A DNA stretch of 64,000 nt from Daucus carota subsp. sativus (taxonomy: Eukaryota > Streptophyta > Magnoliopsida > Apiales > Apiaceae). The position numbers and the translations under genes were made by a program. The stretch covers positions 5,546,501-5,610,500 of the forward strand of contig NC_030387.2 in the NCBI RefSeq assembly GCF_001625215.2, in the 5' to 3' direction. Below, in pieces: positions 32,424 to 44,912 of this stretch; the first letter of the stretch is position 1; each line of letters opens with the position of its first letter. The notes under the pieces were generated by a model. That model was not told the origin of the DNA. It ran no database searches and saw only the letters and a list, made by a program, of their open reading frames with translations.

Positions 32424-35400
32424 ATGAAGTTCAGTAAAGAGTTGAGTTCTCAGATGGTACCTGAATGGGAAGAAGCATATATCAACTACAGTTATCTTAA
32501 GACTATCTTGCAAGACATCGATCATTTTAAGAACAGAAATAAACCTCCTGCAGCAGCAGTGACTACTAATAATCCAGCTGGGCTTAAGCGAAGGTTGACA
32601 CTTTACCGGGCTTTTAGTGGCCTTATACAGAGATCATCCTCCAAGATTTCATCACCAGGGCCCATGCAAGATGTCGAAAGCCAGCCAATTCTGGTGAGCT
32701 CTGTGGATAGATCAGATGGTCAAGAGGGATTTGAGACTAGGTTTCTCATGTCGGGAGATGAAGGAGGAGAGTATGAGCTTGTGTTTTTTAGAAGACTTGA
32801 TGATGAATTTAATAAAGTTAATAAGTTCTATAAGGCCAAAGTTGCAGAGGTGATGAAGGAGGCTGACGTGTTGAATAAGCAGATGAATGCTTTGATTGCA
32901 TTTAGGATAAAAGTTGATAATCCTAAATATGATTGCCCTGATGACACGGTTGAGATGAGTAGGATTGCTTCGGAGGTTGAAGCTTCGTCTGAAGCTGTAG
33001 CATTATCAGCTTCAACTTCTACAAACATGAGAACAAGTACAGATTCACACTTTTCTTCATTGTTTTTATCTAAATTATATGATATGATTGGTTTTGGTAT
33101 GTGAATATACTTGACTGATTAATTTCAAAGTAAACTAAAACATCACAATTGGCAGATTTCCAATATTAACATGTCATTTTTCAGTGTTTCTCAGTGCCAC
33201 AAAAACTTTTCATGCCAATATATCCGTTTAACGAGTTAGATTGAGTAAGCTACCTGAGGGTTCTTGGAATCTGGTTTTTCTTACAGAATCCCTTTCAGAG
33301 ACAGCTTTTTGCACTAGTGTCCACAGTGATTGAGTTCATCATTTGATTTTCCGAATATAAGACATATGATATAATTTCAAAATAGTTAAAGCTAACACAT
33401 GAAGATACGAATATGTTGCACGAAACTGAAATCTACCAAATGGGCAGTGAGTTAGGTCCTAGTCACGATGAAGAAGGCGTGTGTGTGTGTGAGTATTGAG
33501 TAAAAAGTCTACTGCCTAATTTATTGCAGCGAAAGCAGCTCACATGGATGTAATAGATGAAGATAGATCAAGCAGAGGGGCACTATCAAAAGAGGAGAAT
33601 GAAGATGACAGTGAAATAAAACCTTTAAGCTCAAGCACTGAGGAGAAAAGCAGAAACAGACCAATGATCAAGTCTGATGAATCTTGTAGACCACCGCCAC
33701 TGGAGATACTTGACCATGTGACTATCAGACAACCAGTTGAAACGCCTCGATCAACCATAAAAGGCTTCCTTAATGTTCCTATTCAGAAAGAATTGAAATT
33801 CAGCAAGGAAAATATGAGCAAAATTGAAGAACAGCTTAAAAGGGCTTTTACTGAATTTCACAACAAGCTCCGGCTTCTTAAAAGCTACAGGCAAGGGACA
33901 GTTTTATTCTTTTATAGCATAAAACTCAATTCATGGTGTCATTATTCATTAATGTTAGCAAAATATCTTTTCTGAATTTCTCATGATTTGAACAGTTTCT
34001 TGAACCTCAGTGGTTTCTCGAAGATATTGAAGAAGTATGATAAGGTATAATCATTAACAGTGTCTATTTTTAGCAATGATTTTTCTTGCATTTCCCTAAT
34101 TAGAGGCTATATACTCAGTGCTGCTCAACTGTTACAGATCACATCACGAAAGGCTTCTGCGTCATACTTGAAAATGATTGATAACTCTTATCTAGGCAAT
34201 TCTGACGAGGTGAACCTTAATACTGCTCTGGTCATATATATTGACATTAAAAAACTTTAGAAACCGGCCAATCAATTTACTGTGCCTACTTTGCGGATCG
34301 CTGCAGGTTACTAAGGTTATGGACAAGGTTGAGGCCGTATTTATTAAGCATTTTTCTAATTCACATCGCAAGGAAGGATTGAGGATCCTAAGACCAACAG
34401 CTAAGAGACAGAGGCACAGAGTAACTGCATTTTTAGGTGCAAACAACTAATCACTTTTTCCTGAGCACAACACCCCCACATATAGTCAGGAACGGTTCCA
34501 TTAACAGATTTTCCTTTCACTTCATAGGCCCATTGTATATTTTATGGCCCTCTATTTATATTTCAATATATCTAAAATCACTGCATCCCTGCCAAAAATC
34601 TTCTAGGTTTTTTTGCTGGATGCACGCTATCTCTCATACTCGCCCTCATTTTGATTATACGTGCCCGTCGTATTTTAGACAAACCAGGCAGACATCGGTA
34701 CATGGTAACGCTGTTTCCCCTCTATAGGTACTACTTAGTCTCTTCTAAACTGGCTATACTGTTGTTAAAAAAGAAAACTATTTTTCATGGTAATATTTTT
34801 CTGCAGCTTGTTCGCCTTCATCGTACTGCATATGCTTATGTATGCTGGAAACATATACTTCTGGAGGCGATATCGAGTGAATTATCCCTTTATATTTGGC
34901 TTTAATCCAAGAACTGCACTAGGCTTCCGAGAAGTTCTTCTTCTGAGTCTAGGCCTCGCGGTCTTAGCATTAGGCAGTGTGCTAGCAAACCTTGATATGG
35001 AACTAGACCCTAAAACAGGCGACTATAAAAAATTCACTGAGCTACTTCCTCTTTTTTTAGTTGTGGTAAGATCATGAAGCCTTTGTAAAATTCTATGTTC
35101 CCAAACCAAGCAAACTGACCCAATCCTCACTCTGTCTACAGTTGGTAATTGTCATCCTCATCTGCCCATTCAACATTATATATCGTCCTAGCCGCTTCTT
35201 CTTTCTCACTTGCCTGTTTCATGCTATTTGTGCTCCTCTGTACAAGGTATGATAGAATGCTGCGAGTCTCTAGCAGTAGAAAAATATAATCAACTCACTA
35301 GTCTTTTCTCTTCAGGTTGTACTTCCGGATTTTATACTGGCTGATCAGTTTACCAGTCAGGTACGTTAAACATTTTTTATGCTACACCAATCAATCAGGA

Positions 35401-36696
35401 AATTACCGCTACCTATGCTAATATTGTAGTAATATTTTCCAGGTCCAAGCTTTCAGAAGCTTTGAGTTTTATATCTGTTACTATTTCTCTGGCAACTACA
35501 AACTTAGAGATAACAGTTGCAGTAGTAATGACGTTTACAAGACTTTCGGTTTCATTGTAGCTACGATTCCATACACGTGGCGCCTTCTTCAGGTACTACT
35601 ACAAAAAAAACAAAAAACAAGTAAGCTGGAAAAATGTATTTTTCATCGCCCTCTATAATTCAAGCGTGTTGATAGAAATATTAACAAGAAATAAATGTGT
35701 CTTCTTCCCTTTTCTACATTACTCAGGGTTATCAGTAAAAAAAAAAAAAGATAGTATTGTATATACAAGACTAACTGAATTAACAATCAAAATATGTAAT
35801 TTTCTCACGAACTTTAATAGAGTTATGAAGTTAGATCATTATAACTTCTAGAGTTGAAAGAATATAAATGTGACTTCAATCATTCAGTGTCTCAGGCGTT
35901 TCTTTGAAGAGAAGGATAATATGCAGGGATTGAATGGATTGAAATATTTCGCGACAATTGTAGCTGTTTCCACCAGGACTGCTTACTCTCTCGACAAAAG
36001 TATTGCGTGGAAGGTGGTAGCCATAATTACCTCTGCCATTGCAGCTGTATCTGGCACATACTGGGACCTTGTGTATGACTGGGGACTCCTTGATCAGAAG
36101 TCTAAAAACCGGTGGTTACGAGACAAGCTATTGGTTCCACATAAAAATGTTTACTATGTAGCCATGGTTAGTATCCAAGAATTCATACCTTTATCTTCTG
36201 CTACTCGAACGATACTAACTTAACTTTGTGTGGTACCTGCAGGTGCTGAATGTCATACTGAGACTTGCTTGGCTTCAGACAGTGTTGGACATCAATTTTA
36301 CTTTTCTGCACAGAGAGACTCAGATCACAGTTGTAGCCAGCTTAGAAATCATTCGTCGTGGTGTCTGGAACTTCTTCAGGTAAAATAACTTGCTGCCTTG
36401 CAGATTTCTGTTGATTTGTATTTATATCCAAGGATGGAATCGGGAAGGCTAACCCAGGCTGAAGTCCTGGCTGAGTCGAGAAAACAATGAAAATTCTTAA
36501 TATCAATATATTTTTTTTATTTGAGCCCGGGCTAATCTCTCGTATTCACTATATAACTTTTATTCAATTGCATATATATCACTAATGAAGTCTGAATATT
36601 TGTTATTTGCGTAGGCTGGAAAATGAACAGCTGAATAATTCGGAGAAGTATCGTGCTTTCAAGTCGGTGCCGCTACCTTTCACGTATGATGATTGA
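32424..36696 (+). CDS. PHO1-type phosphate exporter (SPX-EXS protein), 13 exons
   Basis: Predicted 800 residues. Exons: 32424-33036, 33530-33890, 33996-34044, 34138-34209, 34307-34436, 34607-34727, 34807-35065, 35142-35246, 35316-35360, 35443-35592, 35888-36166, 36243-36379, 36615-36696. All junction phases agree. The N-terminal SPX domain (about 1-340) opens [19 protein letters not shown] and ends [10 protein letters not shown], with the lysines that bind inositol pyrophosphates. Membrane segments start near residue 410, and the EXS region includes [16 protein letters not shown] and [16 protein letters not shown]1 proteins move phosphate out of cells, for example into xylem, from Golgi or plasma membrane. 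The intron after exon 2 begins GC. The exon 1 end could instead be 33094, also in frame. The C-terminus (PLPFTYDD) is slightly short. Which PHO1 paralogue it is cannot be settled here. Confidence 0.92.
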
Positions 36697-37080
36697 TGAG
36701 GGCTGAAATTGAGAAGATAAAAGTAGTTATATTCTTCCAAGCGCCGCTCCTTAACCATCTTCCCGTCGTCCTCGTTGCTATCACCATCCATTTCCCTTCT
36801 CTCTTCTCCGTTCACTTGTGACTTGACGATGCAAAAACACTTCCGTTAAAAAACATATTTACAAAATATACAAATCTATCAAAAATATGCATCTCCGTTT
36901 ATGTTCAAATCAAAGACAATTTGACTGTTAGAGATTTGCTATGATTGATGATGAAAAAACACTTTAATTATTTTTTAATTTTGTTATTATGTAGCTGATC
37001 AACGGATGGCATAATTAATGTAGTATCCATTGATCGGATTACCCATCAACGATTAATAAGGTGTTATAACAAAGGGTCTT
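36697..37080. other. 3' flank of the PHO1-type gene
   Basis: Contains the 3' UTR. A purine/pyrimidine-biased stretch at 36740-36830 carries a chance antisense frame. No other feature seen. Confidence 0.4.
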
Positions 37081-37084
37081 TCTA

Positions 37085-38045
37085 ATGTGTGCCCAAGGGC
37101 ACACAATAAACACCAAAATGGTGTTTTGGTGTTGGGTTGGAGCATTTTGGTGTCAAATTTGGTGTCAAATTCACTCCAACCCAACACCAATTTGGTGTAA
37201 AGTTGACACCAAATGAATTGGTTGACATCAAATTTGGTGTCAAGTATTGATTTGGTGCAACTTTTACACCAAATTTGGAGTTTTCCAAAATACCTACTAT
37301 ACCCTCACATATGTTAATGAAAACAAAATTATTCCATCTATGTCCCATTAAAATTGTTTTATATTATATTATTTATTCTTTAATCATAATTGTTTTAAAT
37401 TTTCTTTCTTTACTATTTTACTCAAGTTTTTTATTTATTTCCAAATATCAATAAATTTATATTCTTATATAGAAGATATGTTTTTTAAATAGATTTGATT
37501 AAAAATAAAATACACAATGATTAAAATTACCTCACATATGTATACCCTCACATATGTATTATCATGCACAACTTGATAGTTGAGGATGAACGAGACTTGA
37601 ATTTGCATGTACATGATTACGTGGAAACATCTTCTGCTGCTGTCGAAATGGAAAGAAATGGAGATGACGAATTTCAAGATTTTCTTAATAGATATCGACA
37701 AATTAAAGATAAGGAAGCTCATTTTGAACTTCGCAACGCCTTGATCGAGCACATATGGGAAGAGCATGGGAATTCATATAATTAAGTTGTCCTCTTGAAT
37801 TTATTAATGAATTTATAATTATTTTAGGTCCTTGTTTATTGAACATGTTAAAATTTAAGTACAAATTCAATAATAATATAAATAACTTAAAAAGAGAGAA
37901 TATTCCATTTAATGTGTAAAAGATTCTTTTTGGTGTAGTATATGGTGTTGATGGGTTGGAGTGAAATTTTGATTTGGTGTAGTTTTCACACCAAATTGGT
38001 GTATTTTTCACACCAAAATGGTGTTATGGGTTGGAGATGGTCTGA
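37085..38045 (+). mobile_element. Deletion derivative of a PIF/Harbinger element
   Basis: Arrays of TTGGTGT/ACACCAA words at 37115-37280 and 37920-38035 bracket the tail of a transposase gene. The right end GGGTTGGAGATGGTCTGAG resembles terminal repeats common in plant Harbinger-type MITEs. A clean left terminal repeat and a 3-bp duplication were not established, so limits are approximate. Confidence 0.6.
37564..37785 (+). pseudogene. C-terminal fragment of a PIF/Harbinger (ALP1-like) transposase
   Basis: 73 codons beginning MHNLIVEDERDLN and containing RQIKDKEAHFELRNALIEHI. These are the conserved end of plant Harbinger DDE transposases: the MHNMIIEDER turn near the last catalytic region, and the terminal helix ending in HIWE. 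Everything upstream, including the catalytic core, is missing, so the fragment cannot catalyse transposition. Confidence 0.78.
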
Positions 38046-38232
38046 GTACATAGTCTGGTGTTAGAGTATTTATTTTCAAGGGGCAATTGCCATATTAACA
38101 TCTAAGAAACAGAGCCCTGGATAGTGTTCCGATAACTAAAACAAAGCAGCTGAAAAAAAATATACAAAAAAGCTTGAGCTTGATGAACGGAGGGGTGTAT
38201 ATGCAAGTAATAACTCACAGAGAATATTATTA

Positions 38233-38467
38233 CTCCCTCCGTCCCATTTTAACTGCTTTTGACTTTTTTACACGTATTTTAAGATGTTAAAAAAATTACA
38301 TCTAAACATGATTATTTTTTATAAAATTTATATCAAATAAAAGTTTAAAGTCTAAACTTTTATTTGATATAAGAATTGAAATTTTTTATTGAGTGTAGAT
38401 ATTGTTTTTTTATACCTCAATATACGTGTTAAAAAGTCAAACATCAGTTAAAATGGGACAGAGGGAG
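38233..38467. mobile_element. Stowaway MITE (235 bp)
   Basis: Ends CTCCCTCCGTCCCATTTTAA and its inverse, with TA at 38231-38232 and 38468-38469. The arms pair almost throughout (AACTTTTATTTGATAT palindromic centre). It belongs to a different subgroup from the one at 14466. Confidence 0.9.
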
Positions 38468-38639
38468 TAGTATCTATGTAAAAGGCTTTGAGAAAGTTAC
38501 GTGGAGAGTCTGGAGACTATACTTTGTAGTTTTTGTATATTATGCGAACTTATAACTCGAATAGCTTTTTAAATTTTAAAATTCGAAATAAATTAGATAT
38601 TTATTATTACTAAATATATTAAATAATTATTATTTTAAT

Positions 38640-38813
38640 AATCGGTTCGATTCGGTTTTTATCGGTTCGGTTGGAAGGTATAACCGGAACCGAACCATAC
38701 AAATCAGTTCGGTTTTTAATTTTTCGGTTTCGGTTTCGGATCGGTTATATTCGGATCGATTTTCATCGGTTTTTCCCGATTTCGGTTTTAAATTGGTTTT
38801 TTGCTCAGCCCTA
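38640..38813. repeat. Right terminal part of a hAT-type MITE
   Basis: Rich in TCGGTTCGGTTTT words and ends TTGCTCAGCCCTA, a typical hAT terminus. No matching left end was found. Confidence 0.45.
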
Positions 38814-38819
38814 GTGAAA

Positions 38820-39560
38820 GGTGTTGCACCAGTTTTAGAAGCTAAACTAGAAAGGGTTTAGTCAACTATTGAGAAACTCGAAGCCTACCTACTTTAAGCA
38901 AAGCAATAAGAATTTCAGCAGTCATATTATCTTCAAGTTCAAGAAATTCTAAATTTGTATTTATAGATAAAAGAGTAGGGGGTATGATTTGGCAGGCATA
39001 GTCATATAGATTCACAATGTAATATTACATTCCATGGTATCAAATACACCAAGAATAGAAGATCAAAAGTAATAGTTTTAACAAGTAAGATTTGTAAAGC
39101 TTTTCCTCTTCAGTTTCTTTGTAGGGAGCCAAATAGATTTATTTGGAGGTTTCCAATATAAAAATTTATCAGATGGACACGACAATCCACCCGAAAATTT
39201 TGAAAGACCTTGTTCTTAAATTTCATTTGTATTTTAATTATTCTTGTGTTTGAATACAGTCTGTTTATACATGCAAAATTCGAAAAATTTGTAGATTGTA
39301 GTTTAAAAATTTATTAATGTTGTGCAAAACCAAAATCATAACTAATCAGTAGATTTATCGTTTGATGAATAATTCTAAAAATTAATAGGATATATTAAAA
39401 AATATAATAATATTTAATTTATTAGATTTATTATATTAATTTAAAAAAAAATATCATGATTATCAGATTTAAATAATTGAATCGCACAGTACCATTACAG
39501 CAGTTAATCGGGTGATTATTCGGTCAAAAACCCGATCACCTGATTAATCGGTGATTTTTA
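38820..39560. other. No recognisable gene
   Basis: AT-rich. A GATTAATCGG-rich stretch at 39495-39560 resembles one near 59290-59590 and is probably a dispersed repeat. Confidence 0.35.
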
Positions 39561-39572
39561 TAATGGATTAAT

Positions 39573-40160
39573 AGGCAAAAAGATCACCGAACTCATGACC
39601 CACTTGTAATTGAGTTACTGAACTCAAAAACTTGCAAATAAATAACAGAACTAGATATAACTTGCAATCAACTCACTGAACTAATAAAAATTTGCATTTA
39701 GGCCACTACGCTGTTAAGTATCAGTTGACTTTAACAGATGTCGTTAAAAAAATTAAAAGGACTTCGAAAAAAATATAAAAATTCGATCTTTTAAAAAAAA
39801 AATCTTAGATTGAATTTTTATATTTTTTTCGAAGTTTTTTAATTTTTTTTAACGGATTCCGTTAAAGTCAACTGATATTTAATGGCGCACTGATCTAAAT
39901 ACAAGTTTTTTTTTTTTTGACGATGCAGGCTTATACGCCTTACAAATTAGTATCTGTTCAAATAAATCTCGAGGTGAGCCAGAGTCGAACCCGGGTGTCC
40001 CGGGACAACAGAGGATAAGCCCACCACTTGGGCTATCCAATCGTGCTCAAATACAAGTTTTTATTATTTGAGTAAATTGACTACAAGTTAAACATAGTTA
40101 TATGAGTCATTTCTTAAGTTCAGTGGCCCAATTGCAAGTATGTTATGAGTTCGGCAAATG
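39573..40160. mobile_element. Foldback MITE carrying a SINE insertion
   Basis: The left arm begins around ACCGAACTCATGACCCACTT, and the right arm, read inverted, begins GCCGAACTCATAACATACTT. Inner arms pair around GTTGACTTTAAC and a central poly-A/poly-T hairpin at 39770-39850. The right arm is interrupted by the SINE at 39906-40048. Target duplication not determined. Confidence 0.6.
39906..40048 (-). mobile_element. Full-length tRNA-derived SINE
   Basis: On the minus strand it reads GAGCACGATTGGATAG, an A-box-like stretch, GGTTCGACTCT (B box), and ends in a poly-A tract. The direct repeat AAATACAAG flanks it (39897-39905 and 40049-40057). It is the same family as the split SINE at 17915-19505. 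Confidence 0.82.
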
Positions 40161-40322
40161 TTTTATCTATGAACTCTTTTTGTAATCGATCAAAATATTA
40201 CCTTGACTCCTTCAAAAAAAAAAAAAAATATTACCTTGACAGTAACTCGGTAAGTATTGCCCTAGAGATAAAGCCTAGAGGTAATCATAGACTCCTCAGA
40301 CTCATACCGCCGCTATCAAACC

Positions 40323-40330
40323 TTTATATA
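40323..40330 (+). promoter_or_regulatory. Possible TATA box of the SR-protein gene
   Basis: TTTATATA followed about 30 bp later by CT-rich sequence typical of plant transcription starts. A probable 5' UTR intron runs from 40413 (CAG|GTATAA) to 41209 (TTTATTTAG). Confidence 0.45.
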
Positions 40331-40428
40331 CACACCTTCACACACTCTTCTCTCTCTGTGTCTCGGCCGCCTCGCCCTTTTCTATTCAAATCAAATCATC
40401 CAACTTTTACAGGTATAATCTCAGATCT

Positions 40429-40429
<1 letters not shown>

Positions 40430-40468
<39 letters not shown>
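40430..40468. repeat. (CT)n microsatellite
   Basis: About 19 CT units just inside the inferred 5' UTR intron of the SR-protein gene. Confidence 0.9.
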
Positions 40469-40471
<3 letters not shown>

Positions 40472-41234
40472 AATTCTCTGTATGTACATGAAATCTTCTA
40501 CATATATCTCTTGCAGCCTTTTACAACTAGTTTACTTCGATTAATTATTGCAATTCTTCTACGCGTTTTTTACAATTATATGATACTTTAGAATTGTGAG
40601 ATTGTTGATGAGGTGAGATAAGCTCTCGCTGGATTAATAACAACACTTGTTTATATTTGAGTAGTTGATTTGTCTAATTTGTGGTTTTGAATTTGCTAAG
40701 CTTAAAATTAGAGTCTCGTTGCTAGATCTATCTGCGGTGGCATATTTTTATTGTTTCCATTGTTCCGATACCACCAGTAGTGTTACTGAGTATGTTAAAT
40801 AAGTTTTTGTGGTTAAAATTATTTTGAAATCCATTAGATATAGACCGAGATTGCCTCATACTAATTAAAAACTTAAATTCTCGAGTGCTTCTACTGCATA
40901 ATCCAATTATTTGTAGAAAACCAATACTACTGTCCGTACTTGCAATCTGCATCTAACTGCACACGTTGAACAAATGCCCTTCTTTTTTTTTACATTTTTT
41001 TGTTCTGTTAGTAATTGGCTACTTTGGTGTTTTTTCCTTTCAAATTCAATTGATGTGAACTTGCATTAGATTCTTCAGTGTTATATCTGTTTTTAGTTTT
41101 TAATTTTATTTTACATTACTTTATGACTAGACAGTTATTCGGATCCATCATTTGTTATGTAATTGATTTCATTTAAAATATTGTTTGCTTTGCGTTTGAA
41201 TTTATTTAGAAAGACTTTGTAATCTTTATATAAC

Positions 41235-41267
41235 ATGGTGGACAGACTCTCTAAATATAAGACATGA
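41235..41267 (+). CDS. Upstream ORF overlapping the SR-protein start codon
   Basis: Ten codons (MVDRLSKYKT) whose TGA overlaps the main ATG as ATGA. If the inferred second 5' exon (from 41210) is in the mRNA, ribosomes would meet this frame first. Such an overlap can limit or couple translation of the main frame. Inferred only. Confidence 0.4.
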   Translation: MVDRLSKYKT

Positions 41268-44200
41268 GGGGAAGAAGTTACAGTCCTTCACCGCCAAGGG
41301 GCTTTAACAGAAGAGGAAGGAGTCCCAGTCCCAGGGGTAGGTACAATGGGGGTCGCAGTAGAGATCTTCCTACCAGTCTTCTAGTACGCAACCTTAGGCA
41401 TGACTGCAGGTAATTTGTTATAATTTTTTTGGTTCTTTCTATTTAATTTACAGCTCTCTTTGAAAGATTCAAATCATATTATACTGCATCGTGCTGATCT
41501 TTTCTCCTGTAAACAAGATTATAGAGCTTTTAGAACTTAATGTTGCAAGTAGGCATGGTTCTGCTTTATTAGTGTCTACTGTCTAGACAAACTTTTTTAA
41601 GTGCACATAGGTGTAGACATGTACTGAAGCGATTCTATATTCATAGTTAGATTCTTCATGTGAAGATTTCATATATGATGCCGGAGTTGGAATTTTATGC
41701 TCAAGGCCTCTTAACTTGCATCATGTATCCTAGATAGCCAACATCTTAAAGGGTTTTAAAGTTGTAATCGCTAGTAGAATTCACATTTGTTGGTTAAGTT
41801 TCTGACGCGGTTCTTGCATTCGAGATAGAGTTCATTAATGGACCAACACTACCTTGTACACCATGCATGCTTCAACCTTACCAGAAGAAAGCTAAAAGTA
41901 ATTCGTTATGATCTGACAATGATGTTTCAGCTTCAGGCAAGAATTTGGCGTATCAACCATGTGACATGCTTGTAGATTTTTTTTGAACTGCTATGATTTG
42001 CTTGTTAACACAACAAAAAATTGCTATACTTTCTCTGATTGAATTTGTTTCTGTTTACTTTTCTGCCGTGTTACTTACATTTTTGTTTTGCAATCCAGGG
42101 CTGAAGATCTTCGGAGGCCATTTGAACAGTTTGGTAATCTCAAGGACATATATTTGCCAAGGGACTACTATAGTGGGTGAGATAAATTGCATGGGGTTGT
42201 AGATTTACATATTCCTGGCTATTCTCTATGTTATTCTTACCTTTTTAAGGTTTACTCCATTTTTTAATCGGTTGCTTTTCATTTGTATGGTACATGTATT
42301 TGGGTTTCTTTATTAAGGTTGTTGAGATTTAACAGTGAATCAAAAGATATGAAGACTTCAATCAAGTAGTAAGAGTTGACACATTCAAGTAGTAAGAGTT
42401 CTGTTGACATCAATCAAGTAGTAAGAGGTTTGTTCCAGGTGATGTATATGATAAGTGAAGATGGGAACGAAATTGGGTTTGATTACATTTTGAAGATATC
42501 AAGTCTTGAAGAATTTCAAGTCATATTAATACTGACACTTGCAAGGTCAGCAGCAATGTGCTTGCTTTATGTGCTTATCATGGGCCTGCCATATTAGTGT
42601 CGTTCTTTGTAGCAAATATTATATTTTTGGGTTTGGGAAATATGAATGCATTAGGGTGTCATTTTACTAGAATCCTCTATAGGGACTACCTGTTCCTATA
42701 TGGAATTAAACAAATTCTTAGCTGCTCCTACATGATGATTCGATAACATTACATAAGTTTAGAAAACGTTTGAAGCATACTGGAGCTCCATATGATTGTT
42801 TATTAATATTTTCAGACAACCCCTAAGGTGTATGGTCTTGTCTTATTATCACCCTTGCTTTTACAATACCTCATTGTTCTCATTAATTATCAATTGCAGG
42901 GAGCCACGAGGATTTGGCTTTGTGCAGTTTGTAGATCCTGCTGATGCTCAAGAAGCTAAATATCAGATGGATGGTCAGGTTCTCCTGGGTCGGCAGCTTA
43001 CAGTCGTATTTGCTGAGGAGAACAGGAAGAAGCCAACTGATATGAGGCACAGGGAACACAGGTATATTTGGCTTTAACGTTAACATATAGTTGGAAATCC
43101 TTGTGAGTGTCTGTTGCATAGATTGTGACAATCTCTTGATGGAAGGGGTGGAAAATACGTGGGGCCTCTAATAATTAATAGATATGGGCCAGATACTTGA
43201 ACTCTTATTAGTCTTATATATTTGGGAGATTTAACAACCAGGCATGGTTATACGCTACATAGCGTCTTGCTCGATGTCAGTTTATGACTAGTCTTATCAC
43301 CATGCCAGAACTCTATTAGGTACTTCTGCGTTCCAGTTCACACTCCAAAATAAATGTCGTCATTTATGGAAATAATTTACTCCATTCAGAAAAGCATCTG
43401 GTTGATTTATATAAGTTGTGAGCTGCAAAATTAATTTGAGGGATATTTTTAAAAACTTTCAAACAAATTTTGCTCTGCAGTCTTACAAGTTGGGGATAAA
43501 TTACTTGACTGCTCATGTAAAAATTTTCACTATATGTAGTTTACTTTAATTTAAAAGAGCATCTGCTTGACCATGGCAAGAATATTTAAGTTAGGAACTG
43601 CAAATTTGATCTGAGGGATTTTTTGAAATAGGTTTTAAAACGACAAAAAGTGTGCCTTGTGCAGTCTTGTAAGTTGGGGATCAAATACTCAGCTGTTCCT
43701 GTAAAAACATTTTCCCTCTATATTTTTATATGTATCTATATATACATCCATTAACTGTGTACATCAATTTCTTCAAACTTTACAGGGGTGGCCGATTTTC
43801 TGATAGACGCCGTTCACCGCCTCGTTACTCTCGTTCACCATCTCCAGCCCCTCGCTACTCTGGCTCACGATCTCGTGACTACTCACCACCTCACAAGAGA
43901 AGGCAGTATTCAAGGTATAATTTAATCTGAAAACACTACTGCTGAAATTGCTATGTTTTGGCCTTTTGGGGCATATAGTTTCGAATTTTATGATCAGTGG
44001 CAGAGCCACTGTGTGTGAGAACTCAGTGGATCCTACATTGATATATTCTTTTCTAATTTTTAAGGTAATAAGTTTAATTTAATATATATTGTCTGAAATA
44101 TATATATTTAGTAATCTTGTGTCTAACTGTCTCGTACTTTTTTGTTTTGAAGTCCCTTGGTGGTTATCCAAAATAATTTTGCTATCTTTAAACATTTTTC

Positions 44201-44912
44201 TTTTTTTACCACATACTAATTATGTTTACAAATTTAACTTTTTTTGTTTTTCCAGCTGTTGCTGCAAGTTCTTTCTGCCGGGCATTAACTTTTTTTATTC
44301 AAATACCTATAGTCATGTATGTTATGTTTATATTATTGATTCTGTGGGTAGTTCTATATATTGTCAGTCACTTTTGGATTGAATAATTATAAATACAGTG
44401 CGATGCAGGACAGAGTGTTAGGAGTAGTCTTGCATCACAATATCTTAAAAAGTCACAGTTAGAACTTTTACTCAGCATGGGTTTTAGCTTCCCTTGACCA
44501 AAATTCTGATGCCTGTCCTATTTTGGTTGACATTACTATTCTTGGATAACGTGTATATCGAAATACCTATTCCGTTGGCCTGGTTTACCATCTTGTCCTG
44601 GGTCGTTTTTAGTCGCTATTCATATAATTCACTATATTAACCATGTTTAATTGTTTTTACAGGTCTGTCTCACCTGAAGAAAAGAGGTATAGTCGGGAAA
44701 GGTCATACTCACGGTCACCTGTGAGGGAGCGGTCTCCACCCTATAATGGTTCAAGGATCCGCAGTCATAGTCTTGGAAGGGATGCAAGCCCAAATCCTCC
44801 AGTAGCTCGTTCTCCTTCTAGAGGTCGGAGTCCTAGTCGAAGCCGTAGCAGGAGTCCAGATCCCCAGCATTACTCCAGGGGACCTGGGAGGGACCGCTCA
44901 CCCAGTCAGTGA
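41264..44912 (+). CDS. SR splicing factor of the SCL30A/SCL33 type, 5 coding exons
   Basis: Predicted 254 residues. Exons: 41264-41409, 42099-42176, 42900-43061, 43786-43914, 44663-44912, all with phase 2 junctions. An N-terminal RS-rich extension (MRGRSYSPSPPRG) is typical of the plant SCL subfamily. The RNA recognition motif spans about 36-115, with RNP2 in SLLVRNL and RNP1 RGFGFVQF. The C-terminal RS domain (from about 125) is full of SRS, SPS and RSP motifs that are phosphorylated in family members. These nuclear-speckle proteins select splice sites and often regulate their own pre-mRNA. Introns of 690, 723, 724 and 748 bp are long and similar in size, leaving room for regulated splice forms. 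The exact member (SCL30, SCL30A or SCL33) is not certain. Confidence 0.93.

Noticed and set aside
33037..33094. Longer first exon of the PHO1-type gene ending at TTTTG|GTATGT
   Set aside because: The phase also fits and the donor is stronger. The added residues are hydrophobic and unlike the low-complexity linker usual in the family, so the shorter exon was preferred; transcripts could overturn this.
39960..40040. Minus-strand tRNA-like gene
   Set aside because: Same SINE family, flanked by direct repeats and a poly-A tract.
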